The notes: generated by a model from the letters alone, not told the origin. Numbered from the stretch's first letter, positions 1 to 13,269 are shown. The stretch is DNA of 64,000 bases from Fremontodendron californicum (GCA_030761205.1 JAULJL010000015.1:3882001-3946000), one strand, 5' to 3'. Numbers and translations are program-made.

Positions 1-1956
1 GGAATTAATGGCAAAGGGAATGCAGAATGCTGAGCAGGTTTTGTGTGTAGCATGTCCTTTTCAGTTTTCAATCTGGTTTTGGATATCTAATATATGTTAA
101 ATCTGATTGTGTTTCAGGCTCTTCTTTCTGGATGCTCAGCTGGGGGTCTAGCTTCCATTCTTCATTGTGATGAATTTAAGGATTTGTTTCCGAAAACTAC
201 GAAAGTAAAATGTCTAAGTGATGCGGGCCTGTTCCTTGATGCGTAATGAACTATACTCCATTCTGCTCCTTTTTGGTTATAGTAGGTTCTCATCAATTAT
301 AAAAATAGTCTTAATTCATGGTTTTCATTGACTATGCAGAACTAATGTGGCTGGTGGACATACCTTAAGGGATATGTATGGGGGTGTGGTTACCTTACAG
401 GTACTACTTTTGCACCTCTCTTGGATTTCTGTATTGGTTAAAACTCAATTAAGAAGTAGAACATAAGGTTTTGTATCTAAATTCTAAACCTTAGAAGGCC
501 AAGTAAGCTTCAGTTTTAGTTGCTTCAGTGCTCTTGATCTGAGCTTCTTGAGCTATATATTGATATTATGTGGCATAATCTTTTCAAGATAAATCTTTGG
601 TCCTCAAGAAAGAAAAGCTAGTGCTGTTATGATTAATCAACACTCGGTCATTAATTTTTTTTTTCTCATTGCTTTCTGCTTGCTAAAATAAAATTTCTAT
701 GAAATTTTAGGGTGTGCAAAAGAATCTGCCAAATACTTGTACCAGCCAAATGGATCCAACTTCGGTAAACATCTCTGCTTTCTTGATTGGCATTCATGTA
801 CTAGATTAGGTTAAGAGAGTAGATGTAACTCATTAGAAAGCCCATAACCCTATCTTTCATTTGCAGTGCTTCTTCCCTCAAAACTTGGTTGCAAATATCA
901 AGACCCCTATGTTTCTTCTCAATGCAGCCTATGATGCATGGCAGGTAATTTTCCTCTTTTTGCTACTTTCTGTTTCTTCTTTTCTCTTCCTCATCTTCTT
1001 TTCATTTCTTTTTTCAAATGAGAATCCATGTGTCCACCTAGAAACATGTCAAAGGCAAGAAGTCATAGTGCTAAACTTTAAGACCTCCTGAAGACAGTTG
1101 TCAACAAAATGAAACTTTGGGATTGTCTGGACAGGTCATTGTTGGGTCCTGTCCTGCATTGGCTTATCTATGACAACAATTTTCTCTAATTTCTGGTTTT
1201 AGGTCCAAGAGAGTTTAATTCCATCATCTGCTGATCCTCACGGCTCCTGGCGTGACTGCAAAATGGATCATTCTCATTGTAACTCATCAGAAATGCAGTT
1301 TCTCCAAGGTGATTTTCAAGTTTGTTTTCTGTTATGTTTTTACTCAATTTTTTTTTACTGGCAAGTCAAATATAGATGAATTGCCTGTAACCACTCTTTT
1401 CTTCTTTCTCGCATTGAAGCAGACTTCAGGAATCAAATGCTCAATGCCATAAATGGTTTCTCAAAGTCCAATCAAAATGGTTTATTCATAAATTCCTGTT
1501 TTGCTCACTGCCAGTCAGAGAGACAGGATACATGGTATGAGAATGATTCTCCTCGTATTGGAAACAAGGTATGTCCCATCTATATTAAAGTTCATGCAGC
1601 AGCTGCTGATAAATGTGATGACAATGTCCAGTTTCTGAATTTCCTAGAGAACTATACCTCATTTAAAGCTTTATGATTTGGGTGGAATTAACATAAAACT
1701 CCATAAGATAACTTAATTCCGAACTTTATGTTCAAATGCTTGATAAGGCTTGAATATAAAGTTGCAAATGAATTCTTCGTCTGCATGTATGGTTCAGAAT
1801 TTTTATGAGAATATCTTTTGCAAATTTGATTTTGTTATCAATATGCAGGCAGTTGCAGTGTCTGTTGGAGACTGGTTCTTTGATCGAGCAGCTGTTAAAG
1901 CTATTGACTGTCCATACCCCTGTGACAATACCTGTCACAATCTTGTCTTCAAGTGA
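1..1956 (+). CDS. Pectin acetylesterase, 5'-truncated by window edge
   Basis: Carbohydrate esterase of the plant pectin acetylesterase (Notum-like) family, which removes acetyl groups from pectin in the cell wall. Exons read by eye: 1-37, 118-242, 340-400, 711-764, 867-944, 1203-1308, 1423-1568 and 1849-1956 (TGA at 1954). All junctions are GT-AG and the phases join without a break. The family nucleophile motif GCSAGG is in the second exon. The catalytic Asp region (NAAYDAWQ) is in the fifth, and the catalytic His region (INSCFAHCQ) in the seventh. The C-terminal block CPYPCDNTCHN with its paired cysteines is typical of the family. The signal peptide and N-terminal part lie outside the window. 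No frameshift or missing key residue is visible, so this is probably the 3' part of a working gene. The family call is firm; the exact paralogue is not. Confidence 0.93.
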
Positions 1957-2590
1957 GTCAGAACTTCTCATTGACTGCCTGTAGAAGCCTGTATGGCTTC
2001 CACTTTATTCTTTTCCCCAATTGCCATTTGAGGAAACTGTAACATTCATTTGTTGTGATAATAAAGTGACAAGCTCTAGGATTTCTAGGGTATGCAAATC
2101 ACAATGATTAGCAATATCCTCTCTTTTTTTTCAAAAAATATCATTTAAGCAATACAAGGTCTCCAAATACCTTTGATATCTTTGCGCTCAAGCTGAGCAG
2201 AAAGATATAATACATTTAATATCTTTTGTTTGAGATTTAAGAAGGCTAAAGACTTGGAACCCTCACTGTGCATACTACTACTGCCAACCGCCACCTTCTT
2301 CACATTAATTTTGTTTCACTTTCTAATTTATCCCTAGGACCTCAAAGTATGCCCAGAATTCCTGAGAAAGAGTTTACCAAAAGTGGGATATCAAAGCTAA
2401 TCCCTGCAATTTTGTTGCTGTTATTGGGGCATTTTCTTTAGTCAGCATCATACAATTGTTATGGTAAAAACATTTGTGAGTAAATTAAGGTGGAAGGGAT
2501 ACAAAATATAGTGTGTTTTTTTTCCACATTGATGTTAGTTATTCAAGTGGAATTTCTCTATGTGCATAAGTAAAAGCATTACCTTGTTAA
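1957..2590. other. 3' flank of pectin acetylesterase gene
   Basis: No coding potential is visible. The stretch probably contains the 3' UTR; an AATAA-containing T/A-rich segment near 2060 could serve polyadenylation. Confidence 0.4.
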
Positions 2591-2781
2591 TCTTTGTCAC
2601 TTCTATATCTTTAGGGATATATGTTTTTATACTTCCTTACAAATAAATCTAGGATTCAGTTACCAGTGAGGCCTTGGTCTAAGGGTAAAGGGATGGGATT
2701 GATGCCCTAGGAGTCCTAGTTCAAATCCTCCCACCCCCTTGTGGCCTGTGGGTGAGTGCATTGTAATATATGTTATCTCTT
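2591..2781 (+). repeat. tRNA-derived SINE-like repeat, copy 1 of tandem pair
   Basis: A 191-bp unit followed immediately by a nearly identical second copy. It holds a tRNA-like head at about 2668-2735. The A-box-like TGGTCTAAGGG is at 2675-2685 and the B-box-like AGTTCAAATCC at 2718-2728. Their 43-nt start-to-start spacing is what a tRNA gene shows. The head does not fold into a convincing intact tRNA, so a SINE (RNA polymerase III retroposon) fits better than a functional tRNA gene. Confidence 0.65.
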
Positions 2782-2975
2782 TCTTTGTCACTTCTATATC
2801 TTTAGGGATATATGTTTTTATACTTCCTTACAAATAAATCTAGAATTCAGTTACCAGTGAGGCCTTGGTCTAAGGGTAAAGGGATGGGATTGATGCCCTA
2901 GGAGTCCTAGTTCAAATCCTCCCACCCCCTTGTGGCCTGTGGGTGAGTGCATTGTAATATATGTTATCTCTTTCT
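2782..2975 (+). repeat. tRNA-derived SINE-like repeat, copy 2 of tandem pair
   Basis: Direct repeat of the preceding unit with a period of 191 bp. I see one clear mismatch in the shared region (ctaggattc versus ctagaattc). The A box is at 2866 and the B box at 2909. Such high identity implies a recent local tandem duplication rather than two independent insertions. Confidence 0.65.
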
Positions 2976-4660
2976 AGTTTCTTGGCTTTCAGTATACCTA
3001 TGCACCCTTTCTGGATTTCCTCTCTCCACGTCGACTGTGAGACTGAAATTAATATCTTCCTCTGCAGTGATGTTACATCAACCATAACGATCTCAGAGTC
3101 CACAAGGTTGACATTTACTCTCCTAAATCTGCTTAGTGCCTTCTTGATCTCCTTAATATGTTCCAAATGCATCATGGGGTTTGGCCAGTGACTAATAATT
3201 ATAACTTTAAAGTCTACATCTTAGCACAGATATGGTGGATCTTTTCGCTTGCATTTCAAATCATTCATTCAAAGCACTTCTTTAGTAGCCACTGCCTTTC
3301 TTTTCCTGCTATTCTGTGGTTGCCAAAGTTGATGCTCTGGAATGGTTAACCTGAACTCAATCATGAATGTATTAATCATTGCAAGAAAGTGAAGAAAATG
3401 AACACTGAGAGGGATGTTTATTGGTGTCTGCCACCGGATGGGATTGATCCCTTCATTTGCTGTATTTTGGTGTATCATGAAATTTTGGATTCACATCTAT
3501 TCCAGATTGTTTTTTCAAGTTCTTTTAGCTTTATTTTGAATTTGTAGCATTTGAGATGTGTGAATAGAAGTTTGTAGGATGTTTAAACCGCTTACCTGAA
3601 TATCTAACTATTGTATGAGATTGCCTAATCCGGGTTGGAAGTTCAGTATGGGGATGTCATCAGTGAGATAACATTACTGATTTTCTTAGCTGATATATTA
3701 CCAATGGAGGTATCAGGCTGCTACATCATGTTATTTGAACCGTTAGATATTAGGGCTTCACGGTGTCTCCTTACCATGCAAGCTGTTTGTTCTTTCCTGT
3801 GACTTGAACTCTGTTTTGACATACGGTCTCTGATCCAATTTGATGGTTAATTTAAGCATTGGAAGAAGAGTTCTCTTAACATATGTAGTTGAAGTTTCGA
3901 AAGTACAGATTTTAAGCAAGCCGAAGAAAAGCTGTAAGGTAGTTTTCTGCAATATTTTTGTCCTGTTTTGCACTTGACTACTTTGAGCGAGGTGCTTCCT
4001 TAATTATTAAGAACCCGATTATTTTACTTTCTCCCAAAGATGAACACATGATCAAGGCCTTGCTTTATTGCTTTGGGTATATAAAAAAATTAAGCAATTC
4101 ATTGTGAGTTCCGATCGAATGCTACCACACTGGAACCTATATCAAGTTTCCCCGTCTATGTTTTAGGCGTTTGAGTCGGGGCATTGTGATTTGTTTCGTT
4201 AGAACAGAGGGCAATTAAAACAAATTCTTTCTGCAAAACAAAATTCTAAATGCAAATTTTTGGGAACACACTGTGAAACAAATCTCTCAATCCAAATGCT
4301 GTGTACCAGTAACTACCCAAATCAAGACTGAAGACTTACAACAGAAAAAAAAAACTGATCAGCGAAGAATACATGCACTGAAAAATTGCTTAGCCTCGGG
4401 AAAAATATTACTGCTAATTAAGTGTAGTTTAAGCCTACCATCTGGCTCCATATTCCACCGTGTTACATTTACAAGCGGAAAGCTGTACACAAGTAATCGA
4501 AAAAAGGTGCCTGAATCTCTCTAATGCCAACCCCAACCGATAAAAAGGTTGAATAAACCTCTGAAAAACTTCTTATCTAGGAAGCAAATTGAAGAAGAAA
4601 AATACCAAATCCATCCCACCAAAAGAAAAACAGTAGTGGATGATAGTTGAGAGTAGCTTG
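2976..4660. other. Intergenic region between convergent genes
   Basis: No gene recognised. On the - strand, 3175 down to about 2976 stays open (Met at 3173-3175) and reads like protein, but it runs into the SINE-like repeat, matches no family I know and lacks flanking splice signals I trust. It could be a gene fragment. The 3' UTR of the DUF1685 gene should lie at about 4500-4660. Confidence 0.35.
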
Positions 4661-5889
4661 TCAACTGCAGTGCCTGGATGATGATGCAAGTGCCACTGCT
4701 TGTGCCCACACCTTCAACCGAGCCTTGACATCTCTCGGGTCATCACCTAAAATTACAGAGTAAACATCCCATCAGATGTACTGAAAATGCAAAAGCCTTT
4801 ATATTAATTAAACAATTACCAATAATCAGCAATTTCTAGTTCCCAGCTAGGCGAGAGAAAAAAAAAAAGGGTTCAAATTAAAGGTAATTCAGAGAGGCTG
4901 GCAATATATTTTGACTAACCAGGGCTAGAGATACGCCAGTTGGCGATGGGAGAATTGCCACCGCTACTAGTAGTATCAAGAGTGGAACCTGACAAGGAAA
5001 CACGACTGGGAATCTCCAACATACGCTCATGTTCCAACTCGAACCCGAGATCCCTGCAAGCCTTCACTTCCTCCAAGTCCATACACAGTGACCTCCTCCC
5101 TCCTTTCGGCCTGGTAATCACCACCACACCCGCACTACCCCCTTCACTCTCCCCGCTAAAACTTCCACTATAATTGCTATAACCGGCCGCCATTAAATCC
5201 CTATCTTTCTTTTTGCTACTACTTTTACTCTCATTATCAGCCCATCTTTCCCTTATAATCCTCCTCTTCCTCAAATTCTTACTTCCTTTTGGTCTTCCAA
5301 AGCTACCCTTTTGAGCTTCATTTTCACTAGCATAATCTTTGACCACTCCCATCAACTGCGGAGACAAAACCCCGGTTCGATTCCTCCGACGAGGTGGCGT
5401 GGCCGGAAGAGAGTAACAAGTAGGTTCTTTGTCAGAATCGGATGACAGGTCAATCAATTGTTTGCCAGAGAACTCTTCATCTACATCTGCATCGAAGCTT
5501 TCAATTGACAATCTCGACATATTGATATACATCCCCATATGATCATCATCGTCATCATCCTCGTTGGTGTACATGGAACTAGTGCACATGGAAAGCCTAG
5601 ACAAGCTATGCGGATGAGCCTGATGGTTATGATTATGATCAAGATCAAACCCAACATCAATATCATCATACTCATCTTCTTGCATAGAAGAAACAACCAT
5701 CATACTTTCATCTGATGCCATCTTTTTGTTCTCTATCCTTTTCTTCTTCCTTAAATTAAGAAACCAAAAAAGTGAAGAAGGTAAAGTGTTTTTCTGTTTA
5801 GCAAAGTGAGTTAGGATGAGATAGAATACAGAAAGAGCGGCTGCACTTATTAACAAGCTGTGGCGTTTGGGCTTTTTTGAATCATTCAT
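4661..5889 (-). CDS. DUF1685 family protein, two exons
   Basis: Predicted 351-residue protein of unknown function. Exon 1 is 5889-4920 (donor GTTAGT) and exon 2 is 4746-4661 (acceptor TTAG, stop TGA at 4663-4661). The C-terminal region, about residues 266-351, carries the plant DUF1685 signature: an acidic helix DLEEVKACRDLGFELE, then NWRISSPGDDPRDVKARLK and a final WAQAVALAS. Upstream are an Asp run (111-116), a basic Arg-rich stretch, and GRPKGSKN at 198-205, which resembles an AT-hook core. If translation starts at 5889, residues 11-30 form a possible membrane segment. A second in-frame ATG at 5721 (Met57, context MASDES) would remove it and give 295 residues. I cannot decide between the two. 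The family call is solid; its biochemical role is unknown. Confidence 0.85.
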
Positions 5890-6579
5890 TCGTTTTTCAT
5901 TTCATGTAAGGTAAAAGGGTGAACTCAAATCACTCCTCCAACGACTAAATTTATAGAAAAAATTTCATGCCTTTTAATTCCAAATATACCCATTTCAGCC
6001 CTCACTCACTTGATCACTTTCCTTTCAGTTGCATTGTGTAGTTAGTTGAGAAAAAAGAAAAAAGGGTTAGGTTGTAATTTTGATCTGAAATAAGTTTGAC
6101 TAAGAAGTTTCGGATCATCTGCGTAATCTTTTTGAATAATTAAAAATGATTAAGATATCCACACCACTCAGTTTAGGACACGTAGCTTCAGACAACTTCC
6201 TTTGCTGCTAACAGCACTCTCTTTGATTCGTCGCTCGGCTCACCAGTCACCACTCACGGTGTCAACAAGGAAAACAAAGATTGAGACCTGCCCGCACGAT
6301 TACCCAAAACCTAAGCCAGTTTCGAAATCATTGTACTGTCTCTTTATTTTTGTTTTTTACTTTGCAAATTGCAAAAACACATGAAAATGAAATATCGGAA
6401 CTTTACCAAAAGAAAGCCTAAGCATTGTCTCCGTTGATAACTTAATTGCTTGCTAGTACTATTTGTTGGAATATTTTAATAAATTAATTTATCCTACACA
6501 TGCTTTTACACGTAAATTATATAATTTATTATTAATTTTTTTTGGTAAACTTATATGTTAGATTTTTTTATATAAAATT
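5890..6579. other. Upstream region of DUF1685 gene
   Basis: Should hold the promoter and 5' leader of the - strand DUF1685 gene. No gene seen. The small open frame at 6202-6384 has no recognisable similarity. Confidence 0.4.
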
Positions 6580-9250
6580 ATATCAAATGATATCAAAGTT
6601 ATTACAAATGTTATCAAAATTATATTAAAAGTTAACAAAATTATTAGAAATGTTATTCAAATTATTATAAAAATTATATCAAACATTAGCAAAATTATAG
6701 CAAAAGTTATCAATTTTATATTAAAGATTACCGAAATTATATTAAAAGTTATCAAAATTATATAAATGGTTATCAAAATTATATCAAAGATTATAAATTT
6801 TTTTATTACCAAAATCATATCAAAGGTTGAACAAAATTATATAAAATGTTACCAAATTATATCAAATATTACCAAAATTATATCAAATGTTACCAAAATT
6901 ATATTAAAGATTGTCAAAATTATATCAAATGGTACCAAAATTATATTAAAGGTTATCAAAATTATATAAAAGGTTATTGAAACTATATCAAAGTTATCAA
7001 AATTATATCAAAATTTACCAATCTTATATCAAATGTTACCAAAACTATATCAACAATTGTCAAAATTATTACAAATGTTATCAAAATTATATCAAATGTT
7101 ACCAAAACTATTAGAAATGTTATCAAAATTATTACAAAGGTTATCAAAAGTTTTTAAAATTATATCAAAGATTACCAAAACTATATCAAAGGTTATCACA
7201 ATTATATCAAAAGTTATCAAAATTATAAAAATAAAAAAAAAAGTTATTGAAATTATATCAAAGGTTACCAAAATTATATCTAAGATACAAAAGTTATCAA
7301 AATTATATCAAATGTTATCAAAATTATATCTAAGGTTACCAAAGCTATTACAAATGTTATCAAAATTATATCAAAAATTATCAAAATTGTATAAAGCTTA
7401 TGAAAATGATATCAAAGGTTATCATAATGACAAAATCATATTAAATGCTATCAAAATATCGAGTGTTAACAAAATTATTTCAAAAGTTACCAAAATTATA
7501 TCCAAGATTATCAAAATAAATACAAAAGTTACCAAGATTATATTAAAAATTATCAAATATCAAAGATACTACTACAAAGGTTATCAAAATTATACTAAAG
7601 GATATCAAAATTATATTATATCAAATGTTACCAAAATCATATCAAACGTTACTAAATTATATAAAACAGGTTATCAAAAGATTATCAAAAATATATAAAA
7701 AAATATCAAAATTATATCAAAGATCATCAAAACCAAAATTATACAAAAAATTAACAAAATCGTATAAAAGATCAAAATTGTATGAAAGGCTACCAAAATT
7801 ACATTAAAAGTTATCAAAAGTTATCAAAATGACAAATTTATATTAAAGCCTATCAAAATCATAAAAAGGTTATCAAAATCATATCAAAAGTTATTACATC
7901 AAAGGTTATCAAAATTACATCAAAAGCTACCAAAATCATATCAAAGGTTAATAAAAATCATACCGAAGGTTAAAAAAATATATCAAATGTTAATAAAATT
8001 ATTTCAAAGGTTACCAAAAGTATATCTAAGGTTATCAAAATTGTATAAAGGTTATTAAAATGACAAAATCATATTAAAAACAATCAAAATCATATAAGGT
8101 TAACAAAATCATATAGAAGGTTACTAAAATTTTATCGAAAATTACCAAAATTATATCAAACATTATCAAAAGCTACCAAAAGTACATCAAAAGTTATCAA
8201 AATCATATCAAAGGTTATCAAAATGACAAAATCATATTAAAGGTTAAAAAAATTATATCAAAGGTTATCAAAATTACATCAAAGGCTATCAAAATTACAT
8301 TAAAGGCTATCAAAATCATATTAAAGGTTATCAAAATTATATAAAGGTTATTAAAATTATATCAAAGGTTATCAAAATGACAATCATATTAAAGATTATC
8401 TAAATCATAGAAAGTTATCAAAATCATATCGAAAGTTACCAAAATTATATCTAAAATTACCAAAAGAATTACAAAGGTTATCCAAATTTATCAAAGATTA
8501 TCAAAATTATATCAAAAGTTACCAAATCTATTACAAATGTTATCAAAATTATATTAAAGGGTATCAAAATTATATAAAAGGTTATTAAAAAGTTACCAAA
8601 ATCATATCAAAGATTACCAAAATTATATCAAGGGTTATCAAAATTAGATCAAAAGTTACCAAAATGATATCAAATATTATCGAAACCAAAATTATACCAA
8701 AAGATAACAAAATCATATAAAAGGTTATCAAAATTATACTAAAGGTTGTCAAAATTATATCAAAGGTTACCAAAAATATATAAAAGGTTAATAAAGTTGT
8801 ATCAAAGGTTACCAAAATTACATAAAAAACTATCAAAATAATTTTAAAAGTTATTAAAATCATATCAAAAGTTACCAAAATTATATCCAAGGTTACCAAA
8901 ATTATATCAAAGGTTATCAAAACTATATCAAAAATTACCAAAACTATATTATATGCTTTCAAAATTATATCAAACGCTATTAAAATTATATAAAAAATTA
9001 TCAAAACAAATTTGTTTATCAAAGATTATATCAAAATTTATCAAAAATTATATCAAAACTTACCAAAATTATATCAAGGGTTACCAAAAGTATATCAAAC
9101 GTTACCAAAATTATATCCAAAGTTATAAAAATTACATCAAAGGTTATTTATATTAAAGGTTATCAAAATTATATAAAAAATTATTAAAATTATATTAAAG
9201 ACTAACAAATCATATTAAAAGCTATTAATATCATATCAAAATTTATCAAA
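6580..9250. repeat. 21-bp AT-rich minisatellite array
   Basis: About 2.7 kb of degenerate head-to-tail copies of a 21-bp unit, close to AAAATTATATCAAAGGTTACC. Common variants are TTATC for TTACC and ATGTT or AAGTT for AGGTT. Units are locally shortened or fused with others of about 18-24 bp. The unit length is a multiple of three and the consensus lacks stops in some frames, so long open frames arise on both strands with 7-residue periodicity. These are by-products of the repeat, not genes. Confidence 0.93.
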
Positions 9251-9269
9251 ATCATATCAAATGTTATAT

Positions 9270-9300
9270 TATATATATATATTATATTATATAAAAGGCT
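9270..9300. repeat. AT microsatellite ending the minisatellite
   Basis: A run of TA dinucleotides and TATTA units lies where the 21-bp array breaks off. Confidence 0.7.
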
Positions 9301-9499
9301 ATGTATTTATTGTTATTTATTATATATTTATGTCAAAACCATTTATATCTAATCTCATATGATAATATATATTAATGTAATTTAACATAATTTTATGATC
9401 CAAGTGCTTATCATTCTATAAATTTGATTTTAATTATTATCTTTGATTATATTTTCACGTTTCGATTCTCGTCAAGCAAATAATATTTGAAGGTTTCGA

Positions 9500-9720
9500 A
9501 AGACTAAAATTTTATCAAAAGTTAAAAAAAAAAAAAACTATATCAAAACTTACCAAAATTATATCAAACGTTATCAAAATATATCAAAGATTACTAAACT
9601 TACATCAAAAGTTACCAAAATTATATCAAAGATTACTAAAATAGTATTAAAGGTTACCAATATTACATCAAAGGTTACTAAAATAGTATTAAAGGTTATC
9701 AAAATTATATCAAAGGTAGA
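9500..9720. repeat. Second, shorter block of the 21-bp minisatellite
   Basis: After about 250 bp of unrelated AT-rich sequence the same ATATCAAAGGTTACCAAAAT-type units resume for about ten copies. Two neighbouring copies near 9630 and 9670 share an unusual aaaatagtattaaaggtta variant, which points to local duplication. Confidence 0.85.
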
Positions 9721-9730
9721 TAAATAAGAT

Positions 9731-12700
9731 TTTGATTCTTAACAAATAAATATTTTCCTAATATTATTTCAAAACCTTATTATTATTGTTCTTACAACAA
9801 ATTTGGAATTGTTGTTCTCATTAAAAAAAATTAATAAAAATATATATATATATATATAACAAAAAATAGTGAATTTTTAATTTAACTAAAAAAATTATCA
9901 ATTCAGTAAAGTTTACTTTAATAAGGATTTTAATGTTTTAAAAAATAAAAAATAGTGAATATTTTATTAATTTAATAAAAAATTAATAATTAAAAAAAAT
10001 TAATTAATTTAATAAATTATTAAGGGTATATATGTCGTTCATTATTTGTACTTTTAGAGTTGATACTTTTATATATAGTATTGATAAAGAGCAAAACATT
10101 TTTTTAATGGAAAATACATGAGATTAAAATTTTTAAATAATTTATTCATGGGAACTTTGTACCAAATTACAAAAACTCTTAAATCTACAGAATAAATACT
10201 ACGTTAAATTTGACATATAACAGTATTTTGAAGTACTGTGAAAACTAAAAAAAATTGTTGTTGTAAGATAAGACAACATTTATTCATGTACAGTATATGT
10301 GGCCGCAGCCTTATGTCTTTAGTAGCATTTTTACATATGTATAATAACACTTATCAAAATGTTTCTATTTCTACTTTATAATAGTTTTTCATGACCTTTT
10401 GCATGCATTTTTCATTTGCTGCAAAAGATCTCAATGATAGCAATTATAAGTTTTACCAAAAGTATTTTTATACGATAAAATTTATAATAGTACATGTCAA
10501 ATGCTTCTAAATTTTTTTAAAATACTGTAATTATTGACCATTATAATATATAACAGCAATATGCAAAATATTGTCAAAGTATTGTCTTTGCTATTTTTAA
10601 CAATATTTGAAAAATATTATAAAAAAATACTGTCTAAAATTAATTTTGACGTAGTGAAATACATTTTGAAACTCTTATCTTTGATCTTCAAATCCTTTAC
10701 TATAAATTATTGCTCATTTTTCTCATTTCAAAGCATCCATCATTGGATTTCACAGAAAATAAATTCTTTATTTAATAATTCCTTTATTATTATTATTATT
10801 TTTTTAAAACCATTCTTCTTAAGTTCTTATTCAATAATTTTTAATAATATGATGAATAAAATATCAATTTTGATAAAGTTTCTATCTTAATTTTTGCATT
10901 TTAACAAAGTGTAAAGTGATTGAATTTGTCGTATTTTAAGAGATAATATCTAATACAATCTTTTTGCATTGTGTTTATTACCAAAAAAACACATATTATC
11001 TCAAGAGAGTGGATTAGTGCTCGCCTCAAATTCTATCACCCTATTTCAACTATTATTTAATACGATTCGATAACAACAAATTAATCTCTAATACTATCGT
11101 GAAAAATTAATATCTAACGTTCTCCAATACTATATATATGGTCCTCTCAACTAGTAAATAGTAATTCCCGTGCTTAATAGTCAAGTTCGCTTCTTTTTCT
11201 TGTTTCAAACAAAATTGTTTCACGTTTGTTACATTTTTAGGCTGTTCAAACAGTAACACACACTCTTAGATGATTTTTGGTAAGGGAATGAGTTTTCTTT
11301 TTCTTATTAATTTGGATTCGAGTTTTGTATAAAATATTCTGATAATAAATTCATGAATACATTAAGCTAATGTAGAAGAATGCATTTTTAAAATATTTCA
11401 AAGAGAGAATTATATTCAAATAAAACTTGAAGATAATCCTAATCGTGTTAAAAAAAGAAAAAATAATTAATATATTAAAAAAATACGTTTTGGCTATGTA
11501 AGGATGATTTGAATTTATAAAAAAAAAAATGATATCCAATGTGGGAATGTCCCTATTTGAACCGCAACCATAGTCATAAGTTGTTCAAACTATCTTAATT
11601 TATTATAATAATTTCGAGGTATAATTAAGCAAGTCAAGACAAACTTTTTGATCTTAAATTACATTGTTTTACTTAGTTAATTAATAATTTAATCGTGAAT
11701 GGATGTTGACACTTGATTTACCGTGTGTTTTCCGCGTATGTGATTGTCCAAAATGGTTATTTAAAAAATAATAATCTTACATTATAGTTTAACTGCGATA
11801 TAGTTTTGTAGTAAGCTTTTTTTTTTTTTTTGGCGAAAGTTTTGTAGTAAGCTGACGCTAACATTTTAATCTCAAAATTTCTGCTTCTTTTTTATGAATA
11901 CAATAAAGTAAAAAGAATAAAGAAAATTAAATGAAAAAGAAAAATTGTCAATCCAAACATTATCCACATTGAAAAAACTTTATGGATTACTAGTTTACAA
12001 CAAACACAAACTCCAAAATTGCCCTCCAAAATTCCAAAGATTGTCTGAGAAGGCGTTGATGACAAAGGAACAAAACAAGGGGTGATTTGGGTAATGGGTA
12101 AGCTTAATTGTGGGGTGTTTGGCAGCAGCAGGCCCACGAGACTGTTTGATTTGATGATGTTTGAAGCTGATATATGTAACCGCGTTTAAAGGGCCAGCTG
12201 TCCGCGCTTTTCCTCCTTCTACTAGTTTCAAAACGACAAATCTATCCCCCCAATGCATTTTCCAAACATAACCTTAGGGCCCAATATGGGGTCCACCATG
12301 ACCTAGCCCGGTCCAGGCCCATATATTGCCACGTGGTCTCCCTATCATGCACCCAACACATCAGTTACTGCAACAGCACGACCTGTCGCTTTTCTTTTCT
12401 TTTCATTTTTATTTACTATATTCAATTATTTCTTTTAGCCAACCTTTTTATCTTAAAATTTTTGGTAATAATAATAAATTTGATTTAATTCCATGGAACG
12501 GAGATTAATGGGTTTAGTTAACACAGCGTCACAGCCGCTCACCGACCTTTGAGCCTTTGACTAGTCGCTTTTTTTTTATTTTATTTATTTATTTATTTTA
12601 TACTTCATTTTCTAAGTTTTCAAGCCCAGCTTTGTTGATGGCAATGGTAAAAGGACAGCTGGTTGCTGATAGTGACTGTTATGCTTACACGTGTTAAATA

Positions 12701-13269
12701 GCAGTAATTAGAAAAAAAATTTATTTAGGTTATAGAATCGAGAAAGAGCTGACGTGGATGATCTGATGATTGAGAGACATGAAGTGATGAGCATTCATTA
12801 GATTTTGTGTGGATGGGATCAAGCCTCGGAGAAGTGGATTAGGGGTGTAATTGAGTTGAATGAAGTTAAGCAATAAAATTTTCAGAGTCTGAATTTGATT
12901 CGAAACTCATATTTTAAAATTTAGCTCAAGTTCAAGTTTAATTAAGTTTAATTTTTAAAGTTCAAGATTAATTTGAAATAAAAATTAAATTATTTAAATT
13001 CGTTTAATTAAATTTATTTATTTAATAAAAAGATGAATTCGATTTTTTTTTTTCGATTTCAAATTTGATTATTTATGTTCAAATTAAAATATTTTTTAAT
13101 ATTAATTAAAAATAAAAAATTATTCGATAATTGTCTAGTATATACTCCTAAAGTGGACCTTATTTTGTTGTATTTGCTTTGTGTTGGGCTCCATGAATTT
13201 GATGCTCGTCTCTTCTCACCAGTCGGTTAGAGTTTTTGATGTATTTGTTGGTGCAAAGAGGTTGTAGTT
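9731..13269. other. AT-rich gene desert
   Basis: Very AT-rich sequence with short homopolymers and a TA run near 9839-9858. The open frame at 10534-10890 has a composition driven by AT richness and no domain. About 12000-12800 is more complex, with CACGTGG- and ACGTG-type boxes, but I see no coding exon, tRNA or known miRNA. Confidence 0.5.

Noticed and set aside
5374..5384. GGTTCGATTCC, a perfect tRNA B box
   Set aside because: It lies inside the DUF1685 coding exon, with no A box at the right distance and no cloverleaf.
7033..7698. Open frame of 221 codons on the + strand
   Set aside because: It is a by-product of the 21-bp minisatellite; the product repeats every seven residues (KLYQMLS type) and has no domain.
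8585..9022. Open frame of 145 codons on the - strand, very hydrophobic
   Set aside because: Same minisatellite read backwards (FDIILVT-like repeats); not a membrane protein gene.
10534..10890. Open frame of 118 codons
   Set aside because: Composition reflects AT-rich DNA (Phe, Ile, Lys, Asn); no start context, domain or splice partner.
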